Part shown: positions 8,868 to 18,233 of the stretch, in pieces
Layout: each line of letters opens with the position of its first letter
Position numbering within the stretch: the first letter of the stretch is position 1
Assembly (NCBI GenBank): GCA_029245865.1
Contig: JAQWOM010000015.1
Location: forward strand, 62,001-126,000
Source: Planctomycetota bacterium
GTDB lineage: Bacteria > Planctomycetota > B15-G4
DNA: 64,000 nt
Direction of reading: 5' to 3'
The notes under the pieces: model-generated
Told to the model about the DNA's origin: nothing
The model's input: only the letters and a program-made list of their open reading frames with translations
The model's database searches: none
Made by a program: the position numbers and the translations under genes

Positions 8868-10361
8868 ATGATGCCGCTCCACTTGCTTGAGCTCTTATGC
8901 GCGGGGCTGTTTGCCGCGTTTCCCAGCCCTCTTCAAGATGTCGTCGAGGCTGACCCCTTCGTGCCTGAGGTTGCAGCTCCAGCCGGGTTTGATCGAACGT
9001 GGGCGGCTGAGCAGACCCTGAGCCATCTGAAATCGTTGATCGAGATCAATACGACCAACGGAAATGATCCTGATCAGTTGGATCAGCGCGTGAATGGAAA
9101 TGAGATGGAGACCGCGCGCTGGTTCGACGCCCAGTTGTCCGGGCTCGATGGCGTGGAGACGCACGTTCTTGACGCAGGAGATGGGCGCGCCAATTTCATT
9201 GCGCGCTTGAGAGCGGTCGAGCCCGTGAACCGCCCCGTGTTGCTCATGGGCCACATGGATGTCGTGGGCGCAGACGGTCTCCAGTGGGATACACCTCCAT
9301 TCGAGCCCACCATTTTAGATGGCTACCTCTATGGCCGCGGAGCCATTGACTGCAAAGGTCCACTTGCGGCCGAGTTGACTGCATTTCTTGCGCTTGCAAA
9401 ACGGCGTGCTCAACTCAAACGCGATGTGATCTTCTTGGCGACAGCAGCAGAAGAGGGCGGGCCGGACATCGGTATCGGCCGTGTACTGTCCGAGCACCGC
9501 GAATTGCTCGGAGACGCCGAGTTTGCGATGAACGAAGGTGGGCGTGTGCGGATGGAGAATGAAAAAATTCTCTCTGTAAACATTCAGACGACAGAGAAGG
9601 TGGCGTACAGCGTGCAGGTGACTTCGTCTGGACCGGGCGGACATGGTTCGGTGCCGCTTCCCGACAATGCACTTGCTGCCCTGGCTCGAGCGGTTTCTCG
9701 TGTTCACGATTGGCGTGCCCCTGCCGCCTTGAATGAGACGACAACGCTGTATTTCCAGCAGCAAGCTCTCATTGAAACCGACCCACTTTTGCGTGCTGCC
9801 ATGGAGGCCCTGACGGCTGCAACTCCAGGCAGTCCTGAATTTTTACGCGCGGACCAATTGTTGTCCACTGAGCCTCACTATTCAGCGGTGCTTCGCAGTG
9901 CCTCGTCGCTCACGATGTTGAACGGCGGTTTTCGGAGCAATGTCATCCCCTCTTCTGGAACCGCTGTTTTTAATCTGCGTGTTCTGCCTGGAGGCGATGT
10001 CGACGAGATCGTTTCAGAAATGAATCGGGTGGGGGCTGAACCTTCCGTGAAGTTCGTGCTTGACGGCTCTCCACGAATCTCGCCTCCACCTTCGCCCGTC
10101 GACACCGAGCTGTTTCGTGCCATGGCGGAAACAGCAGAGGTGATGGTTCCAGATGTTGTGGTTGTGCCCTTCATGTCGACAGGCGGAACCGACGGAGCTG
10201 CGTTGCGCTCAATCGGGATCCCCACCTACGGGATTCTGCCGATCCCCATGCCTCTCGAAGATGAACTGCGGATGCACGGAGACAATGAACGTGCTCCGGT
10301 CAAGGGACTGGGCTGGGCTGCGGAGTACATCTATCGCACGCTCTTGGCCGTTGCGGGTTAA
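8868..10361 (+). CDS. Exported M20/M28-type zinc peptidase (carboxypeptidase-like)
   Basis: A 497-residue dinuclear zinc hydrolase of the M20 (ArgE/DapE/CPG2) family. Metal ligands and catalytic residues are visible in order: His in GHMDVV, bridging Asp in GAIDCKG, catalytic Glu-Glu in AAEEGG, Glu in MNEGG, and the distal His in ELRMHGDNE. A dimerisation domain (GPGGHGSVPL onward) is inserted between the metal motifs, as usual. The N-terminus has a hydrophobic stretch (LHLLELLCAGLFAAFPSP) that looks like a signal peptide, so the enzyme is probably periplasmic and cleaves peptides or N-acyl amino acids. The ATG at 8868 is preceded by AGGGTGA. It is convergent with the beta-helix lipoprotein and appears to be transcribed alone. 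Confidence 0.93.
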   Translation: MMPLHLLELLCAGLFAAFPSPLQDVVEADPFVPEVAAPAGFDRTWAAEQTLSHLKSLIEINTTNGNDPDQLDQRVNGNEMETARWFDAQLSGLDGVETHVLDAGDGRANFIARLRAVEPVNRPVLLMGHMDVVGADGLQWDTPPFEPTILDGYLYGRGAIDCKGPLAAELTAFLALAKRRAQLKRDVIFLATAAEEGGPDIGIGRVLSEHRELLGDAEFAMNEGGRVRMENEKILSVNIQTTEKVAYSVQVTSSGPGGHGSVPLPDNALAALARAVSRVHDWRAPAALNETTTLYFQQQALIETDPLLRAAMEALTAATPGSPEFLRADQLLSTEPHYSAVLRSASSLTMLNGGFRSNVIPSSGTAVFNLRVLPGGDVDEIVSEMNRVGAEPSVKFVLDGSPRISPPPSPVDTELFRAMAETAEVMVPDVVVVPFMSTGGTDGAALRSIGIPTYGILPIPMPLEDELRMHGDNERAPVKGLGWAAEYIYRTLLAVAG

Positions 10362-10383
10362 CGCAAAGTGCAGGGGCTTCGAG

Positions 10384-12234
10384 CTAGTCTTTGACCTCTA
10401 GCTGAGCGCCCTCTTCGGCGAAAATCTGCTGTTCGGCATTGCCCTGAACTTCAGTTCCAAGCAACACAGCGTGTCCAGATGTTTTGACAAGCACGCCACT
10501 GCCTTTGTTCAGCGTGACCTCGCAGTCGTCAAGGACGGCATGTCCGTCAAAGTCGACCTGGACTCCATTGCCGTTGTTGCGGCTCAGAGAGCAGCTCTCC
10601 AGGCGCGGTGTCGCTGAGCGCCGTGTAAGCATCCCGCCTTTGGCATTCAACTCAAGTTGACAGTGCTTGAGTGGGGCGCTCGCCTCTTCTTCAAAGAGCG
10701 CTCCGAAACCTCCGTTCCCCGTAATCTCTAGATCTTGGTAATGGCCCTGGCCTCCACGTGTGATCCAGAGTCCAGTTCCACCGTTGTTACGCACCTTGGT
10801 GTGGTGAATTTTCGGGTTGCCGCCGGCAGAGACAGAGATGCCAGGCCCCGCATGATCGATGATTTCGCATCTCAGGAATTCGCCACGAGTTCCGAATCCA
10901 CTGGCCACCACTCCAGCACCTCCCCCGCCTCGGACGATGCAGTCGAGAAATCGTGTTGTTGATGCGTCGGCAAGGACAACCTGGGCCCAGTTGTTCTTGT
11001 CGTCTCTATATTTTCCGTTGCCTTCTAGAAGGCACTTCTCAAACAAGCCGCCAGACCCTGTCCAGCTGAAAAGGCCATTCTCTCCTGCGTTTCGAATCGA
11101 GCAGTGGCGGAAGGTGGGTGCTGCACGATCCGTGAGGAAGATGTTGTAGAAAACACTGCCGACGATTCTTGTGCTCTCAAAGAGAGGCGAAGAATCACGA
11201 ATCAGCAAGCCGTGGCCTAGTGAGTTTTCGATCAAGCAATCACGGAAGACAGGTGAGCTCTGGCTTTCTACGGTGAGCAGACCCGTAAGAATATGATGGT
11301 CAGTCCCGTCTCGTAACTCGGTCGCAATATGGTCTCGTGTCATGTTGCCTACGTGGTGATCGGCTTCCATGGGCGTCCCAGAAACAGTGCATTGGTCAAA
11401 CTGACCGCGGCTGTTCCGGCTGATCGTTACGCCCGGAACTCCGCCCGGCGCACGTATTGTGACACCAAGAAACTTTGCCCTAGTGCTCTGATCGAGATGC
11501 AATCCGACAGTCGTGTTCGACCAGAGGAATCCGCCTTCGACTGTGCAATCACCCGGGCCAGAAACGAGCAAACCTGTTTCGTTGTAGGCAATGCGTGTTT
11601 CTTTGGATTGAAGCGTGCCGCCTGCGAGCGCGATCCCTGTTCCGTTGCGGGTGATTTCCGCTTCAACGAGTGAAGCGCTCGCCCCGGCCGCAACCCGAAT
11701 GCCCACATCGTCAGAAGATGTGACGGTCGACTGGACAAGTCGGGCGTTGGACTTCGAACTCGTGACCTGGATGCCATCGCTGTTTCCCCCAACGACGACA
11801 CAGCGGTCCATGTCGAGTTCGCCTCGCTCGACGACGACAGTGGGGCCAGTGCGTGGTGCATGAAGAATGAGGCCGCGAAGGGTTACGTGTTCGGTGCGCA
11901 CGATAAGAGTCGGACCCTCGGTTCCCTCGAGAGAGGGGCGCGAGTCCTGCGCTTCCAAGATGACCGATTTTTCGAGGATCAAGCTGCCGCGGTAGTTGCC
12001 GCGGGCGATGATCACGCGTGCTCCAGAAGGGGCGGCAGCGAGTGCCTCGGGGAGCGAACTGTAGTCGCCGCTGCCATCCGGATTGACCCGGATGACTGCC
12101 GTGGGAGAGAGGTCGCTGAACGCCGATTGGCGACCTAGTTGCTGATCGGCATTTCCTGCTATCCAGGGCTCATGGGTACAAGCTGCTGTGAGGCTCAGGA
12201 GAACAAGGGAGGAGAGCCATGCCGACCGAGGCAT
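10384..12234 (-). CDS. Right-handed parallel beta-helix lipoprotein
   Basis: A 616-residue exported protein with signal peptide and lipobox (LSLTAAC at the N-terminus). The mature protein opens with a typical pectin-lyase-fold entry (NPDGSGDYSSLPEALAAAPSG, a NosD/pectate-lyase-like start) and continues as more than twenty short repeats of alternating hydrophobic strands with NGG, GNG or NNGG turns, for example NGGTGLWITRGG and GNGGFGALF. This is the CASH/NosD-type right-handed beta-helix, found in polysaccharide lyases and carbohydrate-binding surface proteins. I see no catalytic set specific to one lyase family, so binding or scaffolding is as likely as catalysis. Its ATG follows the TGA of the upstream FG-GAP gene after a single base, so the two are translationally coupled and probably work together at the cell surface. 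Confidence 0.85.
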   Translation of the reverse strand: MPRSAWLSSLVLLSLTAACTHEPWIAGNADQQLGRQSAFSDLSPTAVIRVNPDGSGDYSSLPEALAAAPSGARVIIARGNYRGSLILEKSVILEAQDSRPSLEGTEGPTLIVRTEHVTLRGLILHAPRTGPTVVVERGELDMDRCVVVGGNSDGIQVTSSKSNARLVQSTVTSSDDVGIRVAAGASASLVEAEITRNGTGIALAGGTLQSKETRIAYNETGLLVSGPGDCTVEGGFLWSNTTVGLHLDQSTRAKFLGVTIRAPGGVPGVTISRNSRGQFDQCTVSGTPMEADHHVGNMTRDHIATELRDGTDHHILTGLLTVESQSSPVFRDCLIENSLGHGLLIRDSSPLFESTRIVGSVFYNIFLTDRAAPTFRHCSIRNAGENGLFSWTGSGGLFEKCLLEGNGKYRDDKNNWAQVVLADASTTRFLDCIVRGGGGAGVVASGFGTRGEFLRCEIIDHAGPGISVSAGGNPKIHHTKVRNNGGTGLWITRGGQGHYQDLEITGNGGFGALFEEEASAPLKHCQLELNAKGGMLTRRSATPRLESCSLSRNNGNGVQVDFDGHAVLDDCEVTLNKGSGVLVKTSGHAVLLGTEVQGNAEQQIFAEEGAQLEVKD

Positions 12235-12235
12235 G

Positions 12236-13603
12236 TCAGCGGTCCTTGCTCTGTGTCGGGGATTTCAGCGCACCAGAGCTTTGCTCTGGTTCGGTAGGGC
12301 TAGATTTTTTCTGAACCAAATCTTTGCCCCCGGGGAAAGCACGGACGGTGCCGGAAGTTGCCTTCGGGCCGCCTTGTTGCAGTGCACCAACTGCGACATC
12401 GGCATGGCCGTCGGCGTTGATGTCGCCAAGTCCGCAAACGGCATAGCCCAACAACATGCTGGGCTTCTCGCCACTCACCTTGAGCAGTCGTTGGCCATTC
12501 TCCCCGGAGAGCACTTCGGCTGCACCTGCTCCATAGCCTCCTTCGTCGGCTCCGTGGGATCCGATGATCACGTCGTCTTTTCCGTCACCGTCGACGTCTC
12601 CAGCTCCATCAATCGAGCAGCCAAAGCGGCCATGTGGCGTCCGCCCGAAAAATGCGTGGAGCAGGTCCCCGCTCTGTCCGGAAAGAACCCAAGCGCGGCC
12701 GCTTCGTATTCCAAGAACTGCAGCTGTTGGATCTGAGGTGATGATGTCGCCGAAGCCGTCTTGGTTGATGTCGCCGGCAGAGGCAACCAGCGTGCCGTAA
12801 CGCCCTGTGGCATTGTTCAGGCTGTGGAATATGACTCTTCCGTCAGCGCCGGAGAGCACAACGACACTGCCCGTTGCGTCTTTACTGGAGGCGTTGGGAG
12901 GCCGAGCGCCGGGAGCGCCGACGACCAGGTCGTCGACCTCATCGCCATCGAGGTCGGGCAGTCTGCTCAACGAGAACCCGAACTCTTCATAAACAGAGCT
13001 TCCCTCTGCAAACCAGATGAGACCCCCTTCTTCGGCTCCGGAAAGGCACATGACATAGCCAGGCTCCTCTCCCCTCATGGGATCTCCTGGCTCACTGACG
13101 ATGAAGTCTGGGATGCCATCACTGTCAACGTCATCAATTCCCACAACATCCTGGCCAAGTCGTCGCCAGGCGACTTCGCCGACGATGCGCAGTAACTCTT
13201 CAGCATTCGTTCCAGAGAAGATGCGCACGCAGCCACCGCGTGCGTTCCCCTGGGTGTCGTAGGGGGCGCCTACGATCAGGTCGATGGAGCCGTCGCCGTC
13301 GAGATCTCCTGCCGTGTCGGCAGCCAGGCCAAAGCCGTCGCCAGAGATGTCGGAAGCAACTTCGTATAGGGTCTCTCCGCTGCGGGCAGAGACAACTCGA
13401 ACCGTCCCCGGTTGGTTGTCCGAGAGTCGTGGAGTGCCAAGTAGGAGATCTCGAACTCCGTCACCATCAACATCGTGAGACGCTCGTCGAATGAGGCTTC
13501 CAAAGCCGTCGTCCGGTTCATGCGCGTCAATCTTCCAGAGAGTTTCTTGGGCGGCTGTGAGATGGGTGAGCACCATCAACAAGAGAACGCCCATGCGAAT
13601 CAT
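12236..13603 (-). CDS. Exported FG-GAP repeat (integrin alpha-like) protein
   Basis: A 455-residue exported beta-propeller. The open frame extends further upstream, but the ATG at 13603 is chosen because it starts a good signal peptide (MIRMGVLLLMVLTHLTAAQ) and avoids overlap with the upstream gene. Seven FG-GAP repeats with calcium loops are visible: DVDGDGVRD, DLDGDGSID, DVDSDGIPD, DLDGDEVDD, DINQDGFGD, DVDGDGKDD and DINADGHAD, each followed by a hydrophobic strand and a GAP or GTP-like turn. A Lys/Ser/Pro-rich tail closes the protein. No anchor or catalytic domain is seen, so it is probably a periplasmic or surface binding protein. It is coupled to the downstream beta-helix lipoprotein and lies 80 bases downstream of the squalene/phytoene synthase-like gene. 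Confidence 0.85.
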   Translation of the reverse strand: MIRMGVLLLMVLTHLTAAQETLWKIDAHEPDDGFGSLIRRASHDVDGDGVRDLLLGTPRLSDNQPGTVRVVSARSGETLYEVASDISGDGFGLAADTAGDLDGDGSIDLIVGAPYDTQGNARGGCVRIFSGTNAEELLRIVGEVAWRRLGQDVVGIDDVDSDGIPDFIVSEPGDPMRGEEPGYVMCLSGAEEGGLIWFAEGSSVYEEFGFSLSRLPDLDGDEVDDLVVGAPGARPPNASSKDATGSVVVLSGADGRVIFHSLNNATGRYGTLVASAGDINQDGFGDIITSDPTAAVLGIRSGRAWVLSGQSGDLLHAFFGRTPHGRFGCSIDGAGDVDGDGKDDVIIGSHGADEGGYGAGAAEVLSGENGQRLLKVSGEKPSMLLGYAVCGLGDINADGHADVAVGALQQGGPKATSGTVRAFPGGKDLVQKKSSPTEPEQSSGALKSPTQSKDR

Positions 13604-13683
13604 TCCGTGCGCGAAAAACTGCGGGACGCCGCACAAGTGGATCTTCTGTGTCACGGCTTGGTGAGCTGCGGAGCAACCGACCA

Positions 13684-14985
13684 TCATGAGCGACTCTGTG
13701 GGAGCACGGAGGGCGCCGGAGAACTGAAGGCCTGGCTGGCAGCTGTCATGTCGCTGACAATGCGTTGCGAGAGTCGCCGCGTCCAACTTCGAGAGAGAGT
13801 GCTTGGGAGCGCAAGCATCAGCAAGGTGAGGCTTGAGCGGCGTTTGCCCCAGGGAGCGTGCCCGATTCGGGCTGCAGTACCGCGGTAGTGCCTGTCTGTA
13901 AACAGCAGAAGGAGCAAAGTGCTGGCGCACAGCAAGCGGGAACGGTGCAAATCGATGAATCGCTCGTAATCGGATGCCCGTTCCAGCGCAAGCTGGAGAA
14001 ATCGTGCGCGGGCGAGTCGCACGCGCTCGACAAGTTCCGGATCTGCGCCGTCGACGGAATCCACCTCATGCAGTGCGGCAGGTTGATCGCGGTTACCGCG
14101 TCCGAAGCTCGCCCTTGGCCTGGCGAGCTTGCGCCCGAGGTCTTGAGCCAATGTCTCGCTGTAAGCGACCTCTCTTGCGAGATCTTTTTCTACGTCACGG
14201 GTTATGTTCGCGAGTTGCACGAACTCACCTGCTCGCATGGCCGTGTTGTGCTGTTCGAGGGTGAGATCGGGCGACTTCCCCTGGAGAATCATGGAAAGGC
14301 GCGCGACGTAGACGACTGGATTTCCAAGCACCTCTCGGCAGTAGCGCAGGAGCTGCTCTTCGCTTTGAAGCACACCATGTTGCTTCTCGAATACGTTGCT
14401 TCCCCAGACCATTCCGCGAGCCATGTCAGAGACAAGGTCCTGGATGATGGTGCGTACGGCTGGCTCGAGGCTTGAAAAAATGCGGTCTACAAGTTCGCAG
14501 CGTTCAACCAAGAGGACGTGAGCGCGGTCGGCCGAGTCGACGATGCGCGCCTCTAGCTTGGGGGGTGATTTCAGGAGACCGTCCGAGCCTGGGTGCCGGA
14601 ATCGATCGGCAAATGCAGACAAAGCTGCCTCACGTGCTGCAACTTGCGGCACGAGATCTTCGTAGGTGTCCAGCATGCGGCAGTAGAGATAGGCGACCGC
14701 AGAAGCCTTTGCGCTGCGAGCCGGAAGCATGGCAATCGATGCAGAGAAGGTCCGTGCCGCATGGGGCAGGATGGCCCACAGGAAGCGTTCGGGATCCGTC
14801 AGGCGGCCCAGGGCCTCAAGGTCGGGATCTCCACGGTCGACTACCAGGTCGCGGACGAGTAGCCAAGGGCGGCGTAGTGCGAAGGGAAGGAAAGCCATCG
14901 TGGCAGGATAGCGTTGGCGAGGACGACGACCATGCTTTGATCGCAGAGACAGTTCGCTGAACTGATGGGGACCGTCCTGATCCAT
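13684..14985 (-). CDS. Squalene/phytoene synthase family protein
   Basis: A 433-residue head-to-head prenyl synthase. Two Asp-rich motifs for Mg-diphosphate binding are present: DTYED in YCRMLDTYEDLV and DVEKD in NITRDVEKDL. The conserved ARTFSASIAMLP segment near the N-terminus, the YCREVLGNPVVYVARL helix and the final hydrophobic helix region (LLCASTLLLLLFTDRHY) match the family. The likely reaction is condensation of two farnesyl or geranylgeranyl diphosphates to squalene or phytoene, feeding hopanoid, sterol or carotenoid synthesis; which of these cannot be told, as no other isoprenoid gene is nearby. The ATG at 14985 has GGTGGAG just upstream; an ATG at 14898 (MAFLPFALRR) is the alternative and would fit the family start as well. 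Confidence 0.87.
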   Translation of the reverse strand: MDQDGPHQFSELSLRSKHGRRPRQRYPATMAFLPFALRRPWLLVRDLVVDRGDPDLEALGRLTDPERFLWAILPHAARTFSASIAMLPARSAKASAVAYLYCRMLDTYEDLVPQVAAREAALSAFADRFRHPGSDGLLKSPPKLEARIVDSADRAHVLLVERCELVDRIFSSLEPAVRTIIQDLVSDMARGMVWGSNVFEKQHGVLQSEEQLLRYCREVLGNPVVYVARLSMILQGKSPDLTLEQHNTAMRAGEFVQLANITRDVEKDLAREVAYSETLAQDLGRKLARPRASFGRGNRDQPAALHEVDSVDGADPELVERVRLARARFLQLALERASDYERFIDLHRSRLLCASTLLLLLFTDRHYRGTAARIGHAPWGKRRSSLTLLMLALPSTLSRSWTRRLSQRIVSDMTAASQAFSSPAPSVLPQSRS

Positions 14986-15216
14986 CGCTCCACCCTGCTG
15001 GAGGCCCGGATGGCGCACAAAGAGGGGGTGGGCCATAAGAGGGGCTGTTTCCCACCCCGTCTGCCACGGAATGCATAGTTCATGAAGCGGAAGGCGGGCT
15101 GTATCCTTCTGCTTCTGCTTCTGCTGGCTGAGAATTGCATCCGTTTGGGATGGTCACGAGTTTGGCCGTGATGCCAAGGCTCGCGTCGGCAACCGATTTG
15201 TTTCTGGGCTCTCGAC

Positions 15217-16257
15217 ATGCCGGACGACGCCTTCCAGCCGCTCCGCCCTGCTGTGCATGGGTACGCCATGGAGTGGGATTCTGAGCAAGATCGCTATCGG
15301 TTGGTTGCTGTTGATCAAGCAAAGGTGCTGATCACAGGAACTCTCGATGAGTGCCAGCACGAGCTGGTCCTGGCTCTGGAGAAAGATTGGGGCACAGGAC
15401 ATCCGAATCTCGCCATTCCGACTCCGGGAGGGCTCCAGTTCTGGGCCGACGTGTTCTGGTTCGCAGGTTGGCGTATTCAGGAAAATGCTTACACAGGGCA
15501 CTGCCGACTTCTGGATGCAAACAATGTGCGTCGTGCATGGGGCAGCCGGGAAGCTTGCCGGGCGACATTTGAACGGTTGCGTAGAGCCGAAAAGCTCGTC
15601 ATAGAGAATGAGCACCTCGTCATACTTCTGCATGGGCTCGGTCGCACGCGAGAGTCACTTTCGCGCATGAAGTGGGAGCTCAGAAATGCGGACTACATGA
15701 CGGCGAGCATTACCTACCCGAGCACACGGCGCTCCCTCCACGAACATGCAGACCAACTCACGGACGTCTTGAATCGATTAGAAGGCATTTCAACGGTGTC
15801 TTTTGTGACCCATAGCCTGGGTGGCATGGTTGTCCGATTGGCGCTGGCGCAGCAGGCTGAGTGGAACGCGCGGCTCGATGTGGGCCGACTCGTCATGTTG
15901 GCTCCGCCCAGCCACGGGTCGGCGCTGGCAGAGGAGATCGAAGACTTCATGCCCGCGCAGTTAGTGCTTGGTCCAAGCGCTGCTGGACTGGCTGCGGAAG
16001 AGGTGAGGGCCATTCCTCCGCCCACGTGTTCATTCGGAATCATTGCTGCGGGTGGTCCAGGTGATGACGGGTGGAATCCACTCATCCCGGGGAACGATGA
16101 CGGCATTGTGTCCGTCGAAGAAACACGCCTGGAAGGCGCGGAAGACTTTTACCTGGTTCGTGGTCTGCACACGTTCTTCATGAATGACCTAGATGTCGTT
16201 CACGCCACGGTGCGTTTCTTGAAGACCGGCCGGTTTCTCGAAGAATCCGACGGATGA
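15217..16257 (+). CDS. Alpha/beta hydrolase, lipase/esterase-like
   Basis: A 346-residue protein with a C-terminal alpha/beta hydrolase domain. The oxyanion-hole motif HGLGR occurs near residue 140, the nucleophile elbow is THSLGG, a candidate acid is in GNDDGIVSVEE and the catalytic His is in RGLHTFFMND, the order seen in triacylglycerol lipases and PGAP1-like esterases. The first 130 residues form a separate segment with no signal peptide and many aromatic residues, of unknown nature. The protein is therefore probably cytoplasmic and acts on an ester of unknown identity. It diverges from the squalene/phytoene synthase-like gene and converges with a small lipoprotein gene. Family assignment is firm; substrate is not. 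Confidence 0.85.
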   Translation: MPDDAFQPLRPAVHGYAMEWDSEQDRYRLVAVDQAKVLITGTLDECQHELVLALEKDWGTGHPNLAIPTPGGLQFWADVFWFAGWRIQENAYTGHCRLLDANNVRRAWGSREACRATFERLRRAEKLVIENEHLVILLHGLGRTRESLSRMKWELRNADYMTASITYPSTRRSLHEHADQLTDVLNRLEGISTVSFVTHSLGGMVVRLALAQQAEWNARLDVGRLVMLAPPSHGSALAEEIEDFMPAQLVLGPSAAGLAAEEVRAIPPPTCSFGIIAAGGPGDDGWNPLIPGNDDGIVSVEETRLEGAEDFYLVRGLHTFFMNDLDVVHATVRFLKTGRFLEESDG

Positions 16258-16265
16258 AGCCGCGC

Positions 16266-16640
16266 TCATTTCCAGACGAGGTCTCGTATCAAGTTCACCA
16301 TCTGAAGCATGACGCCTTCAGGCGCATCGTTTTCCGGGCGAATCTCAACGTGTGTTTTGTCCGGAGCGAGACTTGAAAGCTGTATGTGGACTCGTATGCC
16401 GGATGAAGTTCCTGCTTCCAGATTCACGGTGCCGTCCACAAATTGTCGCTTGTCGATCAGAAAGCCACAGCGCTCAAGAGCTGTGGGGACAACCTGATTT
16501 ACCGAAGCCAGGGGTTTTCCAATCTCCGTGCTGACCCCGGGGTTGTTCGGCCCCTTGGCTCTTGAGTGAAGTGGAGTCGTTTCGCAGGCCGTGAGTGTGA
16601 TTCCTGCGACAAGGAGAAAAATACACAGATGATGGCTCAT
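16266..16640 (-). CDS. Small lipoprotein of unknown function
   Basis: A 124-residue predicted lipoprotein with signal peptide and lipobox (GITLTAC, then E). The mature domain of about 100 residues alternates short strands and helices (VNQVVPTALERCGF, GIRVHIQLSSL, THVEIRP) and resembles in pattern the small periplasmic DUF3568-like lipoproteins, though I cannot confirm family membership. It is separated by eight bases from the end of the convergent hydrolase gene and diverges from the alkaline phosphatase gene, so it is probably transcribed alone. No function can be given. Confidence 0.7.
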   Translation of the reverse strand: MSHHLCIFLLVAGITLTACETTPLHSRAKGPNNPGVSTEIGKPLASVNQVVPTALERCGFLIDKRQFVDGTVNLEAGTSSGIRVHIQLSSLAPDKTHVEIRPENDAPEGVMLQMVNLIRDLVWK

Positions 16641-16764
16641 GAAACTCCCTCAATACCGGCAATGTCCCGTAGATGATAACCACGCTGGCAGCGGCTTCGA
16701 ATTGAGAATTCTGCACGGAGTTTGTTGGCAACCGTAGAATGTTGCGTCCTCTTGGAGATTCGCA

Positions 16765-18195
16765 GTGACTGCTTCTCGAAGTTGGCTTTTGGCGAGCCTT
16801 CTTGTTCTCGGACTTGTGGGCTTGAGTGCCAATTTGGAGAGCAAGCTTGCGTCCCCCCGGAAGGACGACGGCTCGCCTTCTGTGAAGACCCCAAGGTCTC
16901 TGGTGTTGATGATTGCAGACGGTTTTGGACTGTCGAGCCTGACTCTCGCTCGGGCGAGTCGAGCGACTCCCTTGCAGCTCGACCAAATGATGGTGGGCAG
17001 CGTCGGGACCGCCTCATCCAGCAGCCTTATCACGGATTCAGCAGCTTCGGCAACAGCGCTCGCAACAGGCTTTGACACGGACAACGGTGTGGTGGGGCTC
17101 GACTCCGCGGGGGAGCAGCTCACAAATCTGGTAGAGAAAGCTCGTGAAGCGGGCTTGCGCACGGGGGTTGTGACCACCACCAGCATGACACATGCAACGC
17201 CAGCCGCGTTCACAGCGCATGTGATGTCGCGTTCAGACGAAGAAGTTATCGCTCTGCAGCAACTTGAGAGTGGCGTCGACGTGTTGCTTGGTGGTGGGCG
17301 AGATTTTCTTACCGCTTCGCGTTCTGACGGGCGCAATCTTCTCGATGAGGCGCGAGCATCAGGGTGGTCTGTTGTTGAAACAACCGAGCAATTTTTGGCT
17401 GCAGGCCAGACCCCTCTTTTGGGAGTTTTTGCCGCGCGGCACTTTGCTTATTGCATCGACACGCAATCGGCTGGCGAAGATTCCGTGGATCAACCGACAC
17501 TGGCAGAGATGACGTCGCGTGCGTTGGAACTTCTGAGCCAGGATGGCGCTGCATTTGTTCTGGTTGTTGAAGGTGGGCGCATCGATCACGCAGGTCATGA
17601 CAATGACATCGCCACTCACTTGCAGGAGATTTTTGATTTCGACGCGGCTGTCGGGGTCGCTCGTGATTTTGCGGAGGTGGACGGAAAGACGCTGGTGGTC
17701 TCTGTGTCAGATCATGAGACAGGAGGCTTGGCCTTGGGGCGAAATCATGGTTCGCGAAGTGCCCAGGACTGGGATCCGTCGATCCTCAAGCTGCAGTCGG
17801 CTTCCTTGGATCGAATGATCGAGCGAATCAAAGCCGGCGAAAGTGTGTTGGATGTTTTTTCGGCCGTGGGCGGGGTGGCAGACCTCGAGATCTCAGAGGA
17901 AGAGCTTCTCGCGAGTGCTCAAGCGTTCGTGCCGGACCTCGAGACGGCGTCAACTCGACGCGAGGCAACTCGCAAGTTGTCGCGCGTGCTGATGGAGCCT
18001 CTGGCTCGTAGGGCGAGCATCGAATGGGCGACCCGAGGTCATTCCGCTGTCGATGTGCCGCTTTTTGCTTCAGGGGTCGGTTGGGAACAATTCGTAGGGA
18101 ACCGGACTCACGCAGAACTCGGCCAGTTGCTGCAGGAGGTGCTTCAACTGGACGAAGAGTCGCTGGCTCAGCCAGCCGGCGCTGTGTCTCGCTGA
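16765..18195 (+). CDS. Exported alkaline phosphatase (PhoA family)
   Basis: A 476-residue periplasmic phosphomonoesterase. The GTG start at 16765 has GGAG seven bases upstream and leads into a signal peptide (SWLLASLLVLGLVGLSA). Family landmarks are all visible: MIADGFG (metal Asp), catalytic S92 in ITDSAASATALATG, SMTHATPAAF, VEGGRIDHAGH, SVSDHETGG and the late WATRGHSAVDVPLFASG with its metal His. The protein would release phosphate from organic phosphates with two Zn and one Mg. No Pho-box-like repeat is obvious upstream and no phosphate transport genes are in the window, so regulation by phosphate is unproved. It is divergent from the small lipoprotein and convergent with cutC. Confidence 0.94.
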   Translation: MTASRSWLLASLLVLGLVGLSANLESKLASPRKDDGSPSVKTPRSLVLMIADGFGLSSLTLARASRATPLQLDQMMVGSVGTASSSSLITDSAASATALATGFDTDNGVVGLDSAGEQLTNLVEKAREAGLRTGVVTTTSMTHATPAAFTAHVMSRSDEEVIALQQLESGVDVLLGGGRDFLTASRSDGRNLLDEARASGWSVVETTEQFLAAGQTPLLGVFAARHFAYCIDTQSAGEDSVDQPTLAEMTSRALELLSQDGAAFVLVVEGGRIDHAGHDNDIATHLQEIFDFDAAVGVARDFAEVDGKTLVVSVSDHETGGLALGRNHGSRSAQDWDPSILKLQSASLDRMIERIKAGESVLDVFSAVGGVADLEISEEELLASAQAFVPDLETASTRREATRKLSRVLMEPLARRASIEWATRGHSAVDVPLFASGVGWEQFVGNRTHAELGQLLQEVLQLDEESLAQPAGAVSR

Positions 18196-18233
18196 ATGAA
18201 ATGAGACATAGGCCCTGAGGCTTGAGGGTGTGA

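Noticed and set aside
13604..13930. N-terminal extension of the FG-GAP protein
   Set aside because: It overlaps the squalene/phytoene synthase coding sequence and would bury the signal peptide that starts at 13603.
15106..15123. Three copies of CTTCTG in the hydrolase/synthase intergenic region
   Set aside because: Very short simple repeat; no reason to see it as a regulatory or mobile element.
16660..16764. Possible Pho box upstream of the alkaline phosphatase
   Set aside because: No pair of CTGTCAT-like repeats at the right spacing could be seen.
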